Made by a program: the position numbers and the translations under genes. Shown here one piece after another: positions 5,795 through 10,310 of a DNA stretch of 10,310 bases (the first letter of the stretch is position 1; every line of letters starts with the position of its first letter). The DNA lies in NCBI GenBank assembly GCA_964539785.1, contig CAZIJQ010000072.1:1-10310 (forward strand). Direction: 5' to 3'. A model generated the notes under the pieces. The model was not told the DNA's origin, made no database searches, and saw nothing but the letters and a program-made list of their open reading frames with translations. This DNA is from JABMPO01 sp964539785 (GTDB taxonomy: Bacteria; Fidelibacterota; Marinisomatia; Marinisomatales; TCS56).

Positions 5795-8308
5795 CTAAGC
5801 GAATGTACCTACCAGAATTAATACCAGTAAGGTTAATCCGATTAGCAGAAATAGATAGGCTGCAATCCGGAAGATCCAGCGCTTCCAGCTTGGGAGAGGA
5901 TTGGTTAATAATTCCTGATATTCTTTTTCAGTCAAAACATCTTTTTGAAGAGCACGCTCTTCTTCAAATCGCTCTTCAGTCATATGACCCGAAAAAATTG
6001 CTTCGTCCATGGGAAAAGCACCGGGACGCAAATGAGTATTAAAGAAATGTACTGTGAAAATAAAAGCCGTGGCTAACAAGGCTTCCTCGGAATGGATAAT
6101 ATGGGCAGCATTTATTAGCCAACCAGGGAAAACCCGTGAAATGAGTTCCGGGAACCATAAGGCAAGACCGGAAGCTCCGATGGCAAACATGCCCCAGAAA
6201 ACTGCGAAATAATCAAATTTCTCCCAATAGGTCCAGCGACCAAATTTTGGTTCTTCTTTTCGGAGGCCGATAAAATACAGGATATGTTGATAGAAATCGA
6301 TAAAATCCCTAAAATTTGGCACCAGGCTATCAGGTCCCCAGAATATACCTTTTTTATTCTGCAGAACGACTTTTCGGAATAGGATAATCAGATGTACCAG
6401 AAATACGACTCCCATAGTACCGGCGGCCACGCGATGGGCAATTGCCGCAAATTGGAACCCGATTATGTTGTGAACAAACCAGTTAGCCAATTCCGAATGG
6501 CTGTACTTCAGGGGTAAACCGGTGGAAGCCAGAGTCAGAAAACTTACAATCATGCTAACATGTAGAATCCGCTCAGTTGCTGTAAAGCGTTTGACGCGAC
6601 GTCCGGTTTTCGGCGGCTTTTTCAGTGGTCCCTGCCGTAATCGCTTGATTAAGAGTCGGATCAGCCACAATACTGTATGCCCGCCAAAAACAATCAATAC
6701 GCTCGTCAACAAGATAACCATGGCATGGTGAATTAGATCCAGTACCTGATTGGGCTCCTGAGCCATTGGGGTGTAATGCTGTAAATACTGAACAAAATTC
6801 TCGTTCACATCATCGTGGCATCGTGAACAAGTAGCTATAATATGTGTTTTATGAATTGTCGATTCCGGATGATCACTGGGCAAAATCGAATGGTTGTCAT
6901 GGCAAGTCACGCAAGTGGCAAATTTCTCACCCTGGTAGCCCAACTGGTACATCTGTCCATGATACGATGAATTATAACCTTCCAGCACGTTTGGATTGAG
7001 CTGAAATTTCATGGTTATATCCCGATCGGAATGACAGCGGGCACAGAGGTCAATTATTGATTCACCTAAAAACTGTTCTTCGGATTTCTTGATTCGGCGA
7101 TCATCATGACAGCTTACGCAGGTAGGCGCTTCACGATGGCCCTTCTGATAAGAAATATAATGGGAGGAAGACTCGTACTGACGTTGCTCTTTGGGATGAC
7201 AATCGACACAGGATTTCTGAAGGGCGTGGTCTCCGGCATGATTGGGCGCTGTAAAATGATAGGTATGACAATTGCCACAATTGGAAGCCTCACCGGCGCT
7301 AACCTTATCCAGTTCTTCCCGGTGAATGCGACCATGGGCATCGCTATTATCGACAAACAGGCTAGCCTCATGGCAGCGTAAGCAAACCTGATCAAGCTTT
7401 ATATCAAAGATGCTGGTTGCTGCCGTTCCCACCATTTCTGTTTGATGACCGGTATGACAGACCACGCAGGTTACCAGACGGGGATCTTCACCTTCAGTCA
7501 GTCGATGAATAGATGCTTCGTAGCCCAAGTGACAATTGGTGCAAACTACATCCAAACGTGCCACTGATACTTCACTTTTGGGATCTCGAGGCGATAAAAC
7601 TTTATGTCGAGCATGACAATCAGAACAAACGGGTGCTTTAAGATTACCGGCCAGGACTTCCCGGTAATGACCACTCAGGTCATAATTCTCCACATTCTCA
7701 CGATGACATTCGCGACAGGATTCGGTTAAATGTATTTTCCATTCACCCGGGGTATAATCAGCTTTTTCCTGTTTATTATGCGGTGAATGGCAGGATACAC
7801 AGGTTATATCTGACTGTTCGGTTTCTTCATCCCAGTGAGCGGAATGGAAGAAATCGTCCAGGACATCCTGGTGACAAACGCCACAGGCCTTACGTGGCTC
7901 ACCCTGCCAACTGACTTGGTGTTTACCATGGCAGTCAGCACAGGTTGGAATTGAGGTATAACCCTTTTCACGCAAGGGCAGGAAAAAGCCATCAATGAAT
8001 TCTTCCTGGGCGTCCTCATGACAGGTACCGCAATCCGGTAACTCCACCAGCGGATCATGGGGAAAATCCTCAACACCATCCAGGGCCGTATGGCATTCAA
8101 TACAATCGAAACCCTCGTGGGGTGTTCCCTCCAGATGCTCATCAGTTACATATAACGATAATTCAATTCCTCGACGAGTGACCGAAAGATCCTCGTCTTC
8201 ATGACACATAACACAGGTTTCATTGTCCTGCCCAAAAGTAAACACCAGGGGAATCCAAAGCAGGACTAAATATTTAAGCGGATTCCCCCTCCGCACTAAT
8301 TCGATCAT
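5795..8308 (-). CDS. CbcL-like fusion: 17-haem cytochrome c plus cytochrome b membrane domain
   Basis: Larger paralogue of the neighbouring fusion protein (837 aa). A signal peptide (about 1-27, ending TFGQ) is followed by 17 CxxCH motifs with first Cys at 32, 69, 93, 123, 142, 170, 198, 228, 256, 281, 309, 344, 367, 397, 422, 466 and 494. The membrane part has helices at about 526-552, 582-600, 622-645, 699-718 and 742-760. His583, His625, His739 and His754 match the candidate b-haem ligands of the 660-residue protein. The loop motif KEEP..(F)G/D...Y.EK before helix 4 is also shared. A sixth helix (about 813-836) at the extreme C terminus has no counterpart in the neighbour. AGGAA lies 6 bases before the ATG; 15 bases separate it from the tetraheme gene upstream. 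Likely role: moving electrons between quinone and periplasmic cytochromes. Haem number exceeds that of characterised CbcL (nine c haems). Confidence 0.9.
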   Translation of the reverse strand: MIELVRRGNPLKYLVLLWIPLVFTFGQDNETCVMCHEDEDLSVTRRGIELSLYVTDEHLEGTPHEGFDCIECHTALDGVEDFPHDPLVELPDCGTCHEDAQEEFIDGFFLPLREKGYTSIPTCADCHGKHQVSWQGEPRKACGVCHQDVLDDFFHSAHWDEETEQSDITCVSCHSPHNKQEKADYTPGEWKIHLTESCRECHRENVENYDLSGHYREVLAGNLKAPVCSDCHARHKVLSPRDPKSEVSVARLDVVCTNCHLGYEASIHRLTEGEDPRLVTCVVCHTGHQTEMVGTAATSIFDIKLDQVCLRCHEASLFVDNSDAHGRIHREELDKVSAGEASNCGNCHTYHFTAPNHAGDHALQKSCVDCHPKEQRQYESSSHYISYQKGHREAPTCVSCHDDRRIKKSEEQFLGESIIDLCARCHSDRDITMKFQLNPNVLEGYNSSYHGQMYQLGYQGEKFATCVTCHDNHSILPSDHPESTIHKTHIIATCSRCHDDVNENFVQYLQHYTPMAQEPNQVLDLIHHAMVILLTSVLIVFGGHTVLWLIRLLIKRLRQGPLKKPPKTGRRVKRFTATERILHVSMIVSFLTLASTGLPLKYSHSELANWFVHNIIGFQFAAIAHRVAAGTMGVVFLVHLIILFRKVVLQNKKGIFWGPDSLVPNFRDFIDFYQHILYFIGLRKEEPKFGRWTYWEKFDYFAVFWGMFAIGASGLALWFPELISRVFPGWLINAAHIIHSEEALLATAFIFTVHFFNTHLRPGAFPMDEAIFSGHMTEERFEEERALQKDVLTEKEYQELLTNPLPSWKRWIFRIAAYLFLLIGLTLLVLILVGTFA

Positions 8309-8323
8309 AAAGTTCCTATGCGA

Positions 8324-8944
8324 TTACTTTTTCGCTTTCAATTTCTCTATAAGTTCGACTTTTACATCAGCTGGATAAGGATGTGCGATTTCCTTAACTT
8401 TTTCAGCAAATACAAATGGTTTGTAGGTTGGGCTTTTTTCATTATGGCAGGTAACACAAGTAGCTTCATTCACCTCCAACAAGCCAACAGCCTTGGCATC
8501 TTGAGTACCAGCAAAGATGGCCTTCATTACTTTACTGGATTTGTATTTTTTGCCCGGTCCGTGGCAGGCTTCGCAGCCCACTGCCTGTAAACCAGCCATC
8601 CGTTTTACAGCTTTAGTCGGTTTACCTTTTTCAGTTTTCTCATCCCAAAATTTGGCATCTTTGACTTCATACCCACTAGTATCATAGCCGGTTGTGTGGC
8701 AAATCAGGCATTCTGCTGCTTCATAGGCTGGTACTTTTAATCCTTTTTCAGCAGCGATTTTGGCTGATGCATCAGATTTCAAGGTTTCAAAAGCATTGGC
8801 ATGGGAACCTTCGGCCCATTGAGTATACTGGGCACCTTTTTTGGCACTTTTATGACACATTTTACAGGCATCTGAGCCGACATAATCAAAGCTCTGTCCG
8901 AAAATAAAAGTACTGAGGGCAATTAGAATGAATATATTTTTCAT
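8324..8944 (-). CDS. Tetraheme cytochrome c, c554 family
   Basis: Periplasmic electron carrier of 206 residues. A signal peptide ends near residue 16-17 (FGQ). Four CxxCH motifs have first Cys at 27, 79, 124 and 163. The N-terminal pattern YVGSDACKMCH, followed about 20 residues later by W-x2-GSH (His48, possible distal ligand), is typical of the cytochrome c554/c-prime domain. Characterised c554 from ammonia oxidisers is a tetraheme electron carrier, but the fold is widespread and does not by itself imply nitrification. Lysine is very abundant throughout and at the C terminus (KLKAKK), so the mature protein is strongly basic, unlike the acidic cytochromes beside it. AGGA sits just before the ATG. 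It is separated from the upstream lipoprotein gene by 57 bases, the largest gap in the cytochrome block, and may be transcribed separately as well as from the operon. Confidence 0.9.
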   Translation of the reverse strand: MKNIFILIALSTFIFGQSFDYVGSDACKMCHKSAKKGAQYTQWAEGSHANAFETLKSDASAKIAAEKGLKVPAYEAAECLICHTTGYDTSGYEVKDAKFWDEKTEKGKPTKAVKRMAGLQAVGCEACHGPGKKYKSSKVMKAIFAGTQDAKAVGLLEVNEATCVTCHNEKSPTYKPFVFAEKVKEIAHPYPADVKVELIEKLKAKK

Positions 8945-8982
8945 GTGAATTCCTATCGCTGAGTGGTTGTATGACTACTGGA

Positions 8983-9011
8983 ATATTAAAGAATTCTTCG
9001 CTTAATGGCAA
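8983..9011 (-). promoter_or_regulatory. Candidate sigma-70-like promoter for the c554-type gene
   Basis: On the minus strand TTGCCA (9006-9011, overlapping the lipoprotein stop) and TAATAT (8983-8988) are separated by exactly 17 bases, about 40 bases before the cytochrome start. The -35 match is good and the -10 match is partial. Such matches arise easily in AT-rich DNA, and the host's promoter consensus is unknown. Confidence 0.25.
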
Positions 9012-9412
9012 TTAGTACAAGTGTGTCCGGTTATCCCGATTTGCGCATTGGCAGCATGGCAATCATTACAAGAAGTCAAGTCTGCATTTCCGTGAAATTG
9101 AACATTGGTAGAATCAGTATCGGTCATCCAAACTGACCAGGCCGGGTGGCCGCTGGGTCCGCCCTCGTGACATTGATAGCAGGATACTCCGCTGGTGCCA
9201 CCAAAATAATCATTTGCTTCATTACCGCCATGGCAGGCCTGACAACCTACTATTCCAGATTCGGTTATTTTAGCAACGTGGGAGTTTGTACTGGCCGGGT
9301 TGGCCCATTCATCCGGATGCGTGGAGGCAATTTGCTCTTCGGCACATCCGCAAAGCAACCAGGTCATAATTAAAACAAGTATTACTTTTTTCAGGTGCTG
9401 ATAATTATTCAT
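9002..9412 (-). CDS. Small tetraheme cytochrome c lipoprotein
   Basis: Predicted lipid-anchored electron carrier of 136 residues. The N terminus has lysines, a hydrophobic stretch and the lipobox LCGC, so Cys23 should be lipidated and the mature protein tethered to a membrane facing the periplasm or, if exported further, the surface. Four CxxCH motifs have first Cys at 57, 78, 115 and 132. The last one is the literal C terminus: the haem-ligand His136 is followed immediately by the stop. The Gly, Asn and Ser-rich spacing with few charged residues differs from the other cytochromes here. I recognise no specific family beyond multihaem cytochrome c. Only 3 bases separate it from the upstream 11-haem gene, and GGTGG in that gene's last codons can serve as ribosome site, so translation is probably coupled. 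Confidence 0.85.
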   Translation of the reverse strand: MNNYQHLKKVILVLIMTWLLCGCAEEQIASTHPDEWANPASTNSHVAKITESGIVGCQACHGGNEANDYFGGTSGVSCYQCHEGGPSGHPAWSVWMTDTDSTNVQFHGNADLTSCNDCHAANAQIGITGHTCTNCH

Positions 9413-9415
9413 AGC

Positions 9416-10240
9416 TTAACCACCATGACATTTCTGACAAGTCTGATCGCTGGCCGGTTGATGGCAAATTAAACAATTATCCGGCTCATCCAGAGCACGT
9501 TCGCTGTGCAGCCCGCCACTAAGGGTAACCCAGTTAATAAAATTATGTGCCATTGGCATTACCTGGTTGGTACGGTGGCAGGTCTGACAATCGTTGATAT
9601 GATTATGACAGGAACTGCAATCCAAAGAACCGGCGCGTGCATCGAAGCTATGGGAGAGAATAAAACCGGCTTCGTGAACCCGCGGCACTACTTCCTGTAC
9701 CTGATGGCAGGCATCGCAACCGCTTTGCTCATGGCAGGTATTGCAACTGCTCTGGGTGTGGTGACTAACTTCCATTCCATGGAGTCGGGGCCATTCAATT
9801 TTATGCGATTGAGGCTTAGTGGTGGAATGACAGGAAAAACAATCGCCTGCAATCCATGCTTGATCAGGATCGCTGCCATCATCTTCTTCAATACTGCTGT
9901 GGCAACTGGCACAAGCCAGATTCGCACTTAGATGATTGCGATGCGAAAATTGCGGGTTATCAATTATTTGTGATTCTGAAAATGGCAATGGTTCATCCGG
10001 ATCGGCATGACAGGATTCACAATCTTCGGTGGCCGTATCACCATCATGACAACTGATACAGGAATCCTTCTCCGGCAATAGTCTTACTGTCAAATCGGTT
10101 GCATCGGCAACGGCTTCATGACAATCCTCACAGGACATTTCCATATCTTCAATATGCAACTGGTGGGGAAACATGATATAATCATCGGCCATCAGTCCGG
10201 TGCCTAAAAGGCATAATAGAATAATTTTAGAGCGCAACAT
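9416..10240 (-). CDS. Periplasmic 11-haem cytochrome c, c3/c7-like
   Basis: Secreted multihaem electron carrier (274 aa). A signal peptide covers about residues 1-18 (cleavage near GLMA). Eleven CxxCH motifs have first Cys at 37, 61, 74, 110, 134, 166, 175, 208, 218, 256 and 268. That is about 23 residues per haem in the mature protein, dense enough for a haem wire. Motifs such as FPHQLH and FSHRNH precede CxxCH groups, as in class III (c3/c7) cytochromes where these His residues are distal ligands. The protein is rich in Asp and Glu, lacks membrane helices and ends two residues after the last haem motif. It could be the periplasmic relay between the membrane b/c proteins and an outer-membrane partner, as MtrA or c7 proteins are, but homology to either is not shown. 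AGGAGGG 10 bases upstream supports the start. Confidence 0.88.
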   Translation of the reverse strand: MLRSKIILLCLLGTGLMADDYIMFPHQLHIEDMEMSCEDCHEAVADATDLTVRLLPEKDSCISCHDGDTATEDCESCHADPDEPLPFSESQIIDNPQFSHRNHLSANLACASCHSSIEEDDGSDPDQAWIAGDCFSCHSTTKPQSHKIEWPRLHGMEVSHHTQSSCNTCHEQSGCDACHQVQEVVPRVHEAGFILSHSFDARAGSLDCSSCHNHINDCQTCHRTNQVMPMAHNFINWVTLSGGLHSERALDEPDNCLICHQPASDQTCQKCHGG

Positions 10241-10310
10241 TGATCACCAGCCCTCCTCTGCCATCAGATTTATAATAGGGGTTTTGGTAATAGCGGCCAA
10301 AAAACCGCAT
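10227..10310 (-). CDS. Possible 3' end of an upstream gene in the cytochrome operon (partial)
   Basis: Two minus-strand frames are open from the window edge. One ends at 10227, overlapping the 11-haem gene start by 14 bases, with a tail rich in aromatic residues (FFGRYYQNPYYKSDG). The other ends with TGA at 10244-10246, 3 bases before the ATG, with tail TPIINLMAEEGW. Either arrangement would mean the operon continues upstream and that the 11-haem gene is translationally coupled. The aromatic tail could suit an outer-membrane barrel, but neither tail is recognised and the frame cannot be chosen here. Confidence 0.3.
   Translation of the reverse strand: MRFFGRYYQNPYYKSDGRGGLVINVAL
10251..10257 (-). 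promoter_or_regulatory. Strong ribosome binding site of the 11-haem cytochrome gene
   Basis: Minus-strand AGGAGGG, a near-perfect Shine-Dalgarno match, lies 10 bases before the ATG at 10240. It is the strongest such site in the window and probably sits inside the end of the upstream gene. Confidence 0.7.

Noticed and set aside
4700..8250. Many short recurring DNA motifs such as ATGGCA or ATGACA followed by CACAGG, resembling a direct-repeat array or CRISPR
   Set aside because: They are the reverse complement of CxxCH codons in long open frames. Spacing follows protein haem spacing, and flanks differ as coding sequence does.
8830..8860. TGGCAC-type strings suggesting sigma-54 -24 elements
   Set aside because: They fall inside cytochrome coding sequence, come from Cys, His and Ala codons, and lack a correctly spaced GC -12 element before a gene.
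8324..8944. Reading the c554-type protein as evidence of ammonia oxidation
   Set aside because: The c554 domain is widespread in multihaem proteins, and no hydroxylamine oxidoreductase or ammonia monooxygenase gene is present.
9506..9931. Plus-strand open frame of 141 codons opposite the 11-haem gene
   Set aside because: The opposite strand encodes a clear secreted cytochrome with 11 haem motifs. This frame has no recognisable domain and is a shadow of it.

Overview
The window encodes a dense respiratory electron-transfer locus. Five consecutive minus-strand genes (10240 down to 3791) all encode multiheme c-type cytochromes. I count 47 CxxCH haem-attachment motifs in total: 11, 4, 4, 17 and 11 in transcription order. 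On the plus strand, from the left edge, lie a membrane histidine kinase, an NtrC-type sigma-54 activator overlapping it, and an archaemetzincin-type zinc protease. The two blocks converge on a 128-base gap (3663-3790).

The organism is probably an anaerobic or microaerophilic bacterium that needs abundant cytochrome c maturation. Moderate-to-low GC and signal peptides ending in 'FGQ' fit the FCB superphylum (Marinimicrobia, Ignavibacteria or Calditrichota-like lineages). The multiheme content also recalls Geobacter-type metal reducers. This assignment is inference; no rRNA or housekeeping marker is present.

Layout: 1-64, edge sequence; 65-1702, histidine kinase whose periplasmic sensor carries a CX4CH haem-type motif; 1692-3029, response regulator; 3129-3662, archaemetzincin; 3663-3790, convergent gap; 3791-5773 (-), 11-haem cytochrome fused to a cytochrome b membrane domain; 5795-8308 (-), 17-haem relative with the same architecture; 8324-8944 (-), tetraheme c554-type cytochrome; 9002-9412 (-), tetraheme lipoprotein; 9416-10240 (-), soluble 11-haem cytochrome; 10227-10310 (-), probable tail of an upstream gene. 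No gene-free stretch exceeds 300 bases.

Proposed working model (inference): the two b/c fusion proteins resemble CbcL of Geobacter (c-haem domain plus FdnI/HydC-like di-haem cytochrome b) and would exchange electrons between the quinone pool and the periplasm. The soluble 11-haem and tetraheme proteins and the lipoprotein would relay electrons across the periplasm toward an outer-membrane or extracellular partner encoded outside the window. The kinase, with its own putative haem, could sense redox state or a gas ligand and act through the sigma-54 activator. No convincing -24/-12 target promoter was found here, so its regulon is unknown.
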